From DATFFO01 sp963772815 (GTDB lineage: Bacteria > Actinomycetota > Acidimicrobiia > Spongiisociales > ZC4RG35): a stretch of 64,000 nucleotides of DNA. The stretch is from positions 310,001 through 374,000 of the forward strand of contig CAVYYV010000006.1 in the NCBI GenBank assembly GCA_963772815.1, given 5' to 3'. This document shows positions 43,810 through 51,198 of the stretch, piece by piece. Numbering within the stretch: position 1 is the stretch's first letter; every line of letters begins with the position of its first letter. Below the pieces are notes generated by a model. That model was not told the DNA's origin and searched no databases. It saw only the letters and a program-made list of their open reading frames with translations. The translations under genes were made by a program, and so were the position numbers.

Positions 43810-45912
43810 TCACTCGCCCCGACGCTTCGACACGATCTCGTCGGCGATCGTCTGGGGAACGTCTTGGTATGAATGGAACTGCATCGTGTACACGGCGCGG
43901 CCCTGCGTCTTGGAGCGGAGATCCGTTGCGTATCCGAACATTTCCGCCATGGGCACCTGCGCCTTGATCACCTGGGCGTTGCCGCGCTGACTCATTCCCT
44001 CGACCTTACCGCGGCGAGCATTGAGGTCGCCGATCACGTCGCCCATGTACTCCTCGGGAGTGACGACCTCGACGTCCATCACCGGTTCCAGCAGCTTCAC
44101 GCCCGCCTTCCGCGCCGCCTCCTGCAAAGCCATCGAACCGGCGATACGGAACGCCATCTCCGAAGAGTCGACGTCGTGATACGAGCCGTCTACGAGGACG
44201 GCGCGTACGTCGACCAGCGGATAGCCGGCCAGAACCCCGCCGTCGAGGGCATCCTCGATGCCCGACGCGACGGAGGGTATGTACTCGCGGGGCACCCGAC
44301 CACCAGTGATCTTGTCTAGGAACTCGAAGCCTCCGCCGGGACCGGTGGGCTCGAGGTTGATGACGACGTGTCCGTATTGGCCTCGCCCTCCGGACTGACG
44401 GACGTACTTGCCCTCCACCTTCTCGATGGGGCGTTTGACCGTCTCGCGATACGCAACCTGAGGAGCCCCGACGTTGGCCTCCACCCTGAACTCCCGCAGC
44501 AGACGGTCGACCAGGATCTCCAGATGGAGCTCGCCCATTCCCGAGATGATCGTCTGGCCGGTTTCGTCATCCGTGCGCACCAGGAAGGTGGGATCCTCCT
44601 CGGCCAGCCGATGGAGAGAGGTGGAGAGCTTCTCTTCGTCGGACTTGGTCTTGGGCTCGATGGCCACCGAGATGACTGGTGCGGGGAACTCCATCGATTC
44701 CAACTGGATGGTGTTGTCGGTATCGCTGAGCGTGTCCCCGGTGGTCGTGTTCTTGAGACCAATGGCGGCGACGATGTCTCCGGCGAAGATGTCGTCGACG
44801 TCCTCGCGATGGTTGGCGTGCATCTTGAGTAGGCGGCCCAGCCGCTCCTTCTTGCCGATGGTCGAGTTCAAGACCGTGTCCCCCTGTGAAGCGTGACCCG
44901 AATAGACGCGGAAGTAGGTCAGCTTCCCGACGTGGGGATCGGACATGATCTTGAAGGCCAGGGCGGAGAAGGGCGCCGTATCGGAAGGCTCCCGGTGCAT
45001 CACGACCTCTTCGTCTCCCGGCTTGAAGCCGTCGATGGCGGGAACATCGAGCGGGCTGGGGAGGTAATCCACCACGGCATCCAGCAGCGGCTGGACTCCC
45101 TTGTTCTTGAAGGCCGAACCGCAAAAGACCGGAGTCAGGGTGCGCTTGATGGTGGCAGCCCGGATTCCTCTCTTCAGCTCCTCGATGCTCAGGGCGGCGT
45201 TCTCCAAGAACGACTCCAGGAGTTCCTCTGAGGTCTCGGCGACTGACTCGACCAGGGCCTCCCGGTACTCGTGGGCCTTGTCCAGCATGTCCTCGGGTAT
45301 GTCGGCGGTATCCCAGCGCTTGCCCTCATCACCCTTCCAGACATGGGCCTTCATCTCGATCAGATCGATGACGCCTACGAAGTCGGATTCACGACCGATG
45401 GGCAGTTGCATGACGAGTGGGGTCGCACCGAGCCGATCGCGGATCGACTCGACGTCGGCGTAGAAGTCGGCCCCGGTCCGATCCAGCTTGTTGACGAAGC
45501 AGATGCGGGGGACCCGATAACGATCCGCCTGCCGCCACACCGTTTCGGACTGCGGTTCCACCCCGGCCACACCGTCGAAGACGGCAATGGCCCCGTCCAG
45601 GACTCGCAGGGCGCGCTCCACCTCGACGGTGAAGTCGACGTGGCCGGGTGTGTCGATGATGTTGATCTGATGGTCGTGCCAATCGCAGGTGGTAGCGGCA
45701 GAGGTGATGGTGATGCCACGCTCCTGCTCCTGCTCCATCCAGTCCATGATGGCTGCGCCTTCATGGACCTCGCCCAGCTTGTAGCTGCGGCCGGTGTAGA
45801 AGAGGATGCGCTCGGTCAAGGTGGTCTTGCCGGCGTCGATGTGGGCCATGATCCCGATGTTGCGGGTTCGAGCGAGCGGGACTTGCCTCAGACGTGACAG
45901 TTCGTTGGTCAT
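43810..45912 (-). CDS. fusA: Elongation factor G
   Basis: EF-G of 700 residues: NIGIMAHIDAGKTTLTERIL (P-loop), DTPGHVDFTVEVERALRVLD, NKLDRTGADFYADVESIRDR, and domains II-V ending VYTMQFHSYQDVPQTIADEI. Translocase of the ribosome. In the order rpsL-rpsG-fusA-tuf, with a strong hairpin between rpsG and fusA. Confidence 0.97.
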   Translation of the reverse strand: MTNELSRLRQVPLARTRNIGIMAHIDAGKTTLTERILFYTGRSYKLGEVHEGAAIMDWMEQEQERGITITSAATTCDWHDHQINIIDTPGHVDFTVEVERALRVLDGAIAVFDGVAGVEPQSETVWRQADRYRVPRICFVNKLDRTGADFYADVESIRDRLGATPLVMQLPIGRESDFVGVIDLIEMKAHVWKGDEGKRWDTADIPEDMLDKAHEYREALVESVAETSEELLESFLENAALSIEELKRGIRAATIKRTLTPVFCGSAFKNKGVQPLLDAVVDYLPSPLDVPAIDGFKPGDEEVVMHREPSDTAPFSALAFKIMSDPHVGKLTYFRVYSGHASQGDTVLNSTIGKKERLGRLLKMHANHREDVDDIFAGDIVAAIGLKNTTTGDTLSDTDNTIQLESMEFPAPVISVAIEPKTKSDEEKLSTSLHRLAEEDPTFLVRTDDETGQTIISGMGELHLEILVDRLLREFRVEANVGAPQVAYRETVKRPIEKVEGKYVRQSGGRGQYGHVVINLEPTGPGGGFEFLDKITGGRVPREYIPSVASGIEDALDGGVLAGYPLVDVRAVLVDGSYHDVDSSEMAFRIAGSMALQEAARKAGVKLLEPVMDVEVVTPEEYMGDVIGDLNARRGKVEGMSQRGNAQVIKAQVPMAEMFGYATDLRSKTQGRAVYTMQFHSYQDVPQTIADEIVSKRRGE

Positions 45913-45951
45913 GATCGATCAGCTACTCCGAAGTGGCGTATGGGGGCCGGA

Positions 45952-45980
45952 AGCTCCCGGCCCGCCATAGGCCGGGAGCT
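45952..45980 (-). terminator. Strong hairpin between rpsG and fusA
   Basis: Inverted repeat AGCTCCCGGCC / GGCCGGGAGCT (11 bp) with a short loop, starting within the rpsG stop codon. No T tract, so more likely an attenuator or RNA-processing site that sets different levels for rpsLG and fusA-tuf than a full terminator. Confidence 0.5.
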
Positions 45981-46446
45981 ACCAGCGGTAGTGTGCGAAA
46001 GCCTTGTTCGACTCCGCCATCTTGTGAACGTCTTCCTTGCGCTTCATGGCAGCACCCGTGTTGTTCGAGGCGTCGAGGATCTCGTTGGCCAGGCGCTGGG
46101 CCATGCTGGGCTCCTTGCGACGCCGGGCGTAGTCCACCAACCAGCGGACAGCCAGCGTTCCCTGGCGCGGGGGAGGAACCTCGACCGGCACCTGGTAGGA
46201 CGACCCGCCCACGCGGCGGGACCGCACCTCCACCTGAGGTCGGAGATTGTCGGTAGCTCGCTTGAGAACCGTTACGGGGTCCTGGTTGGCGCGGCGCTCG
46301 ACCATCTCGAGGGCGTCGTAGACGATGGAGCGAGCGACATTCTTCTTCCCCTTCCACAGCACCTTGTTGATGACCTGGGACACGAGAACGCTCCGGAAGA
46401 CCGGGTCCGGATCGATCCGTCGCTTCTGGGCAGGAGCGCGGCGCAT
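45979..46446 (-). CDS. rpsG: 30S ribosomal protein S7
   Basis: S7 of 155 residues (MRRAPAQKRRIDPDPVFRSV; KVLWKGKKNVARSIVYDALE; NEILDASNNTGAAMKRKEDV; KMAESNKAFAHYRW). Start ATG 46446 overlaps the rpsL stop (ATGA). Head assembly protein that contacts mRNA at the exit. Confidence 0.97.
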   Translation of the reverse strand: MRRAPAQKRRIDPDPVFRSVLVSQVINKVLWKGKKNVARSIVYDALEMVERRANQDPVTVLKRATDNLRPQVEVRSRRVGGSSYQVPVEVPPPRQGTLAVRWLVDYARRRKEPSMAQRLANEILDASNNTGAAMKRKEDVHKMAESNKAFAHYRW

Positions 46447-46817
46447 CAGCCCTCCTTCTTCGATCCGTACCGGGAGCGGGCCTGCTTGCGATCGGCCACA
46501 CCGGCGGCGTCGAGGGTGCCCCGGATCACCTTGTACCGCACACCGGGGAGGTCGCGGACACGGCCGCCACGCACGAGCACGATGGAGTGCTCCTGGAGAT
46601 TGTGACCCTCGCCGGGGATGTAGGCGGTCACCTCGACGCCCGACGAGAGGCGAACACGACAGACCTTGCGTAGTGCCGAGTTGGGCTTCTTGGGCGTGAC
46701 CGTATACACGCGGGTGCACACGCCGCGGCGCTGCGGCGCTCCGGCCAAACCGGCCGTCTTCATCTTCTTCTTCTTCGGCTTCCTGCCCTCGCGGACAAGC
46801 TGCTCTATGGTCGGCAT
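46446..46817 (-). CDS. rpsL: 30S ribosomal protein S12
   Basis: S12 of 123 residues (MPTIEQLVREGRKPKKKKMK; CTRVYTVTPKKPNSALRKVC; VTAYIPGEGHNLQEHSIVLV). The streptomycin-relevant lysines in TPKKPNSALRK and the neighbouring loop appear wild type. First gene of the str operon, with a leader of about 155 bp from the predicted promoter. Confidence 0.97.
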   Translation of the reverse strand: MPTIEQLVREGRKPKKKKMKTAGLAGAPQRRGVCTRVYTVTPKKPNSALRKVCRVRLSSGVEVTAYIPGEGHNLQEHSIVLVRGGRVRDLPGVRYKVIRGTLDAAGVADRKQARSRYGSKKEG

Positions 46818-46971
46818 GTCGCTCCTTACGCGGCAGAATCGGCGCCCGGCCCTAACCCGGCATCGCCGACCCGGCTGTTGTCACTTGGCCACCTCCCGGG
46901 ATCTCACCGATTGGGGTCGACAGCCGGTGTTCCCGTCAGGAGAGGGGAGAAGTGGTGAAAACCACGTTGAA

Positions 46972-47000
46972 AGTATATGTGACCCCGCCAAGGTGCGCAA
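46972..47000 (-). promoter_or_regulatory. Candidate sigma-A promoter of the str operon
   Basis: On the minus strand TTGCGC (47000-46995), a 17-bp spacer and TATACT (46977-46972) lie about 155 bp upstream of the rpsL start. Spacing is ideal and the -10 is good. Everything between 46818 and 47194 otherwise looks non-coding. Confidence 0.5.
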
Positions 47001-47194
47001 AGCGGGAGCGGGCCGGGTCGGGCGTGCCTCCATCTGTGACCAGGACCGATCTGAGTCCCGGCCCTCGGTAACCGTTGGTCGGGATTCGAGGAGAGTGCAA
47101 TGCCCAGCATCGAGAATGGCGCCCTGGCGAGGCCGGACGGGACTCTCGAGTCGCACAGACTCGCATAGTTTGGGTTTCGGTCTTAGACCTCGCC

Positions 47195-47575
47195 ATGGCG
47201 TCGTGTTCCCACTCCGGAGCGAGAGAGCTTCCCCACGACTGGGCGTTGGAGGACGTCGACGGCCACGCCCTGTCGCTGGTCGTGGCAGTGGTTCGAGCTC
47301 ATGCGACCACTTCAAGAGTGTGGAAGTCGACGAGGACCCCAGGGAGGTGAGCATCACGGCCCTGGTGACCGAAAGGGAAGCGGGCGCGGGGCCCTTCCGG
47401 ACCGGCTGCACGGACGATCTCCAACTGGGACAAGTCGACGTGACCCTGAAACAGCCACTGGGAGCCACAGGCCCTCGTCGGGTGTGCACCAGGAGAAAAG
47501 GAGTTGCAGGACTACTTCGGCGACGACGGACGGAATTCCGACGACTGCGCCGAGGCCATCAACGCCTTCTCGTGA
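47195..47575 (+). pseudogene. Small hypothetical protein gene with two frameshifts
   Basis: Coherent protein sequence is spread over three frames: MASCSHSGARELPHDWALED to LSLVVAV (from ATG 47195), then CDHFKSVEVDEDPREVSITA to VDVTLKQPLG, then ALVGCAPGEKELQDYFGDDG to AEAINAFS. The middle part resembles a short secreted or cytosolic beta-rich actinobacterial protein family of unknown function. Breaks lie near 47290 and 47460. The last 64 bp overlap the antiparallel nitroreductase gene. Either a decayed gene or a normal gene with indel errors. Confidence 0.45.
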
Positions 47576-48738
47576 TCGCCGTCGAGGATCCAGCTCACGT
47601 CGTAGTGGGAGAGCTCGGGAGCTGCACCCATCCCTCGCTCCTCAGGGCCGAGCACGGCGAATTGACCGGAGATTCCCAACGCCTCGCACCCGGTTTCCCA
47701 GTTGGCGCACCAGATGCCGAGAGCCACCGGGGCGTAATACCGCGACGACGTGGTGGCATAGAAGTCGAATCGGACCAACCGGTCTGTGCCACCGACCTGC
47801 TCCGTCACCGCCGCGCACCTCGTGGTCTGGCTGTTGAACGATGACGGTGACCACTGGCAGATCTCGTAGCAGCGGCCGAATGACGAGAAGGGAGGGGCGT
47901 TGACGTCGAGAGGGTGGCGAAGGAGCGGGTCGGAGAAGAAGAGCTCGTCGAGAGGCAGCCGCCGGTGCTGAACCATGTGCATGAACCGAACGAAGAGTGG
48001 CTTGAATCGAGAGCTGTAGCCGATCGCGCAGACACAGATGATGTGATCTCTGTCCGGATCGAACCGATCGCCCAGATGGCGCACCACGCTTTCGTGGTCG
48101 GCGCCCGGTCCGATCCAACATGTTGCCAGGCCCATCCGCGTCGCATGAAGAACGACCTTCTGCAGGCTCCTACCGATGTCTATGACTGCCACGCGATCGT
48201 ATGTCTTTGGCGCGATGGCGACCAGGAACTCGTGGGCCCCGACGGTCGGCCAAACCGTCAGCGCAGCTTGCGCATACTCGAACCGGATCGACTTGGTGCC
48301 GATTTGGTGAGCGCTGTCGCTGCTCAACCGGGCTGCCTCCATGAGCTCGTTTCGGTGGGCGGCAGTCAGGTTGCGCGCCTGGAAAGAGCGGCACGAGCGT
48401 CTGGAGCGGACGAGATCGAAGGTTCCCAGGTCGTCTCGTCGATCGGGGAGCGCCTCGGAGGGCCGAATCCCCATCTTCACCGTGACGAGGTCGAAGCAGA
48501 GATTCGCCAGGAGAATTGCGCCGATGCTCCCGGGCAGCCAGAAGAGGAAGACCGGCCAGATCCCGACCAGCTTGCCCAATGCCGCAACAACCAAGAAGGC
48601 AGTGGCGACCACTCCGTTGATGATGTATTGGAGCCACCCGGTGAACTGGAGCCGAAGCTTGAGCCGCCAGAAGACCGAGTGCCGCGGGTTGGCTGTTCGG
48701 GGTTCCCGCCTGGCCCAGCTGGGTCTGGTCTGGGTCAT
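47512..48738 (-). CDS. Membrane-anchored nitroreductase-fold protein (TM1586-like)
   Basis: A 408-residue protein. The N-terminal section has two membrane segments (LQYIINGVVATAFLVVAALG; GIWPVFLFWLPGSIGAILLA). The rest is a putative nitroreductase fold: RSRRSCRSFQARNLTAAHRN, QKVVLHATRMGLATCWIGPG, HIICVCAIGYSSRFKPLFVR, and C-terminal YDVSWILDGDHE. It would bind flavin and might handle quinones, nitro compounds or other electron acceptors; no substrate is shown. Divergent from a TetR gene with a perfect palindrome between them, so it is probably the regulated target. Confidence 0.82.
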   Translation of the reverse strand: MTQTRPSWARREPRTANPRHSVFWRLKLRLQFTGWLQYIINGVVATAFLVVAALGKLVGIWPVFLFWLPGSIGAILLANLCFDLVTVKMGIRPSEALPDRRDDLGTFDLVRSRRSCRSFQARNLTAAHRNELMEAARLSSDSAHQIGTKSIRFEYAQAALTVWPTVGAHEFLVAIAPKTYDRVAVIDIGRSLQKVVLHATRMGLATCWIGPGADHESVVRHLGDRFDPDRDHIICVCAIGYSSRFKPLFVRFMHMVQHRRLPLDELFFSDPLLRHPLDVNAPPFSSFGRCYEICQWSPSSFNSQTTRCAAVTEQVGGTDRLVRFDFYATTSSRYYAPVALGIWCANWETGCEALGISGQFAVLGPEERGMGAAPELSHYDVSWILDGDHEKALMASAQSSEFRPSSPK

Positions 48739-48819
48739 CTACGACCTTCCGTTGCGGAGGAGGGACTGCACGCTGCCGCATCGTCAGACATTTGAGCGAC
48801 GCTATGCCCGCACCGGCCT

Positions 48820-48843
48820 TATTGCAAGCCTAGACTTGCAATA
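48820..48843. promoter_or_regulatory. TetR operator candidate
   Basis: Perfect 9-bp inverted repeat TATTGCAAG-N6-CTTGCAATA, centred between the divergent nitroreductase and tetR genes and just upstream of tetR. Length and symmetry suit a TetR-family dimer. Confidence 0.65.
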
Positions 48844-48884
48844 GATCTCGCCACACGCACCCGACCACACGCTTGAGAGGCCAA

Positions 48885-49448
48885 ATGCCCAAGGTCATAG
48901 ACATCGAGCGTCTCTTCGAAGCGGCCATCGCAGCCTTCGCCGAGCATGGCTACAGCGGTGCCACCACCAAGGAGATCGCCAGGAGGGCCGGGGTGAACGA
49001 AGTAACCCTGTTTCGCCGATACGGCACCAAGGCAGAGCTCATCACAGAAGCGCTCACCCAGGGTCTGTCGAATACTCCTTTCGCTCATGTGACGGCGACG
49101 GACGACGTAACGGCCGACCTCGTCGCTCTCGCCAGCGCCTACACGGAAACGACCCGCCGGTTTGGCGGTGCCGTCCTCACCCTGCTCGCCGAGGCGGCGC
49201 GCCACCCAGAGCTTCAGGGTGCCCTCTCTGCCTTGCTGCCAAACCTCCAGAACGCAGCACAGATCATCGCGGCCCATCAGGATCGAGGGCGTATCCGACC
49301 GGGTGACCCTTTACAGCAGTTAGTTGTACTGGTCGGCCCGCTCATGGCGTCCGGGCTGTGGGCCAGAACCGGTGCTGCCGGCGGCGCCCCCGATCTCGAC
49401 CCGAGGAGCGTGGCGCGCGCATTCCTCGACGGACATCGGCTCCCTTGA
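48885..49448 (+). CDS. TetR-family transcriptional regulator
   Basis: About 187 residues. The DNA-binding domain is at the N terminus: ERLFEAAIAAFAEHGYSGAT, then TKEIARRAGVNEVTLFRRYG with recognition helix VNEVTLFRRYGTKAEL. The C-terminal ligand domain is variable and the ligand unknown. ATG 48885 follows GAGAGG by 4 bases; an upstream TTG would add four residues. It probably represses itself and the divergent nitroreductase through the palindrome at 48820-48843. Confidence 0.92.
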   Translation: MPKVIDIERLFEAAIAAFAEHGYSGATTKEIARRAGVNEVTLFRRYGTKAELITEALTQGLSNTPFAHVTATDDVTADLVALASAYTETTRRFGGAVLTLLAEAARHPELQGALSALLPNLQNAAQIIAAHQDRGRIRPGDPLQQLVVLVGPLMASGLWARTGAAGGAPDLDPRSVARAFLDGHRLP

Positions 49449-49776
49449 ATGCTCGGCTTGAAGCTCGGTGGGGCCCGTCGCTCGGGGCTGCCCACCTGGC
49501 CGCCCACCTGATCCGGCACGACCACAGGGGTGGCTGTAACAGCCACCCCTGTGACCGGCAAGCAGGCGACGGCATTGCGTCGTCGCCCTTCTCCCACGGC
49601 ACCGAGTCAGGCCGCGGAGAAGCTCCATCGTCCGGAAAAGGGGGAACGAGGGCTCTCGACCGAATCGGTCAACCGCCCTCGAGGACATAAGTTCCAGCCA
49701 GCCCCACTGATCCGGCACCGGGAAAGCTATCCCAGGTTGCCCGGATCTGGATGGGTCCGCCGACCCAACCAGCGAA
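49449..49776. other. tetR to cyclo-ligase convergent intergenic region
   Basis: About 330 bp with no supported gene. Apart from the hairpin at 49523-49553, the sequence shows no repeat, tRNA or promoter worth naming. Confidence 0.5.
49523..49553. terminator. Bidirectional hairpin terminator
   Basis: Perfect 14-bp stem CACAGGGGTGGCTG-taa-CAGCCACCCCTGTG, between the convergent tetR and cyclo-ligase genes. Very stable. The lack of a T tract is usual in high-GC actinobacteria. Confidence 0.65.
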
Positions 49777-50319
49777 CTAACGCTGAACGGCCTGCACCCC
49801 GTCCTCGGTGGCGATCCACCGCATCAGGACGTCGTGCTCCTCGCAGGGAAGGTCGTCGCGCATCCGCGAGGACGTGGTGAGGGCCACGGTGTCGGCATCG
49901 AGGCCGGCCAGGAAGCGGTCGTAGTAACCGGCCCCCCGGCCCAGCCTCCGCCCGTCGCCGGAGAAGGCCAGGCCCGGCACGAGGACCACATCGACCTCTA
50001 GGGGTGCGATCCGGGGCGAGCCTTGCGCAGGCTGCTCGAAACCGAACCGATGCCGCTCGCGGGGAGCCGAGAAGGGGTGGACCGTGAGGCTGACTCCCGG
50101 CCCGGTTCGGGTGAGGGCAAATGTGATCTCGGGCAACTCCTCGACCAGGGGAGACATGTCGATCTCGTCACCCATCGCCAGGAACCCGACCACAACCCGG
50201 GGACGGCGCTCCCGAAGCCATCCCGCCACGGCCTGGACCACCCGGGCGCGGATCTCGGGTGTAGGCGAGGGAAGATCCTGCATGAACCTGCGCAGACGCT
50301 GCTTTTCTAGCCCGCTCAC
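49777..50319 (-). CDS. 5-formyltetrahydrofolate cyclo-ligase
   Basis: Converts 5-formyl-THF to 5,10-methenyl-THF with ATP. A 180-residue protein: EKQRLRRFMQDLPSPTPEIR at the N terminus, VVVGFLAMGDEIDMSPLVEE, and the family signature VLVPGLAFSGDGRRLGRGAGYYDRF-type loop near residue 115-140. Start GTG 50319. It is divergent from the IclR gene of the formate/methyl-transfer locus, which suggests that it serves the same C1-folate metabolism. Confidence 0.93.
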   Translation of the reverse strand: MSGLEKQRLRRFMQDLPSPTPEIRARVVQAVAGWLRERRPRVVVGFLAMGDEIDMSPLVEELPEITFALTRTGPGVSLTVHPFSAPRERHRFGFEQPAQGSPRIAPLEVDVVLVPGLAFSGDGRRLGRGAGYYDRFLAGLDADTVALTTSSRMRDDLPCEEHDVLMRWIATEDGVQAVQR

Positions 50320-50329
50320 TTCTGCTCCT

Positions 50330-50346
50330 GTTCCGTATCGCGGAAC
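50330..50346. promoter_or_regulatory. IclR-type operator candidate
   Basis: Inverted repeat GTTCCG-tatcg-CGGAAC lies in the 74-bp gap between the divergent cyclo-ligase and iclR genes. IclR-family operators are usually such TTCC...GGAA palindromes, so autoregulation and control of both sides is plausible. Confidence 0.5.
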
Positions 50347-50393
50347 TTTTCCACGGAGTAACCTATTCGCCGATCAACGAAAGGCTCATCGGC

Positions 50394-51143
50394 ATGTCGA
50401 GCGTACAGTCCGTGATGCGGGCCTTCCTCATTCTCGACGCTCTCTCCACAGGGGAATTGGGCATAACCGAGATCGCAGCCCGATCCGACCTGCCCAAGAG
50501 CACGGTGGCCCGTCTGACCCGAACCCTGGAGGAGATCGGGGCAGTGGAGCGCGTAGACGATGGGGGCCATTACCGCATCGGGTCGGAGATCGTGGCTCTG
50601 GCTGGTGTGGCCAGCCCGACCGCCAACCTCGTCTCACTGGCTCGCCCCCATCTGCGGTTACTGGCCGAACTGACTGCTGAAGACGCCGGCTTCTCGGTTC
50701 CCGACGGATACCGCGCCCATTACATCGACCAGGTCAGCTCCGACAACGACATACAGGTCCGAGATTGGACCGGAGCCAGAATCTCGATGCATGCCACACC
50801 CTCCGGCCTGGTGATGCTGGCCACGTGGCCGCCCGAACGGTTGGAACGGTTCCTCGAGCGCCCTCTGGAGGCCTTCACCGACAACACACTCACCGATCCT
50901 GAGGCCCTCAAGAAGCGTCTGGTGGACGTTCGACGCGATGGCTTCGCCTGGGGCTTCGAGGAGCTCACCGAGGGACTCAACTCGGTGGCGGCGCCTGTCT
51001 TCAACGCCCGGGGACGCCTGGTGGGTGCGCTGCACGTCCACGGCCCGGCCTATCGGTTCCCCTCCGATGAGCGTATCGAGTCGCTAGGCCGCCAGCTCAT
51101 CGATACGGCCAAGCGACTGGGGAGCCTCATCCCCCGGATGTGA
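50394..51143 (+). CDS. IclR-family transcriptional regulator
   Basis: 249 residues with an N-terminal winged helix (VMRAFLILDALSTGELGITE; RSDLPKSTVARLTRTLEEIG) and a GAF-like effector domain (VASPTANLVSLARPHLRLLA; RDGFAWGFEELTEGLNSVAA; VFNARGRLVGALHVHGPAYR). It directly precedes the formate dehydrogenase genes in the same direction and probably controls them, with an aromatic, sugar-acid or C1-related ligand that the sequence does not reveal. Confidence 0.92.
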   Translation: MSSVQSVMRAFLILDALSTGELGITEIAARSDLPKSTVARLTRTLEEIGAVERVDDGGHYRIGSEIVALAGVASPTANLVSLARPHLRLLAELTAEDAGFSVPDGYRAHYIDQVSSDNDIQVRDWTGARISMHATPSGLVMLATWPPERLERFLERPLEAFTDNTLTDPEALKKRLVDVRRDGFAWGFEELTEGLNSVAAPVFNARGRLVGALHVHGPAYRFPSDERIESLGRQLIDTAKRLGSLIPRM

Positions 51144-51198
51144 GCACCTTGTCCCCAACCGCCTGCCAAGATGGGACGATCCTCGACGAGAGGAGGTG

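Noticed and set aside
42793..43872. 359-codon open frame on the plus strand opposite tuf
   Set aside because: It lies antisense to a fully conserved EF-Tu gene; its His/Pro/Arg-rich composition comes only from the skewed codon usage of tuf.
46666..47844. 392-codon plus-strand open frame across the rpsL promoter region
   Set aside because: It overlaps the antisense rpsL gene and the likely promoter. Only its middle part (around 47300-47460) resembles protein, as part of the frameshifted small gene.
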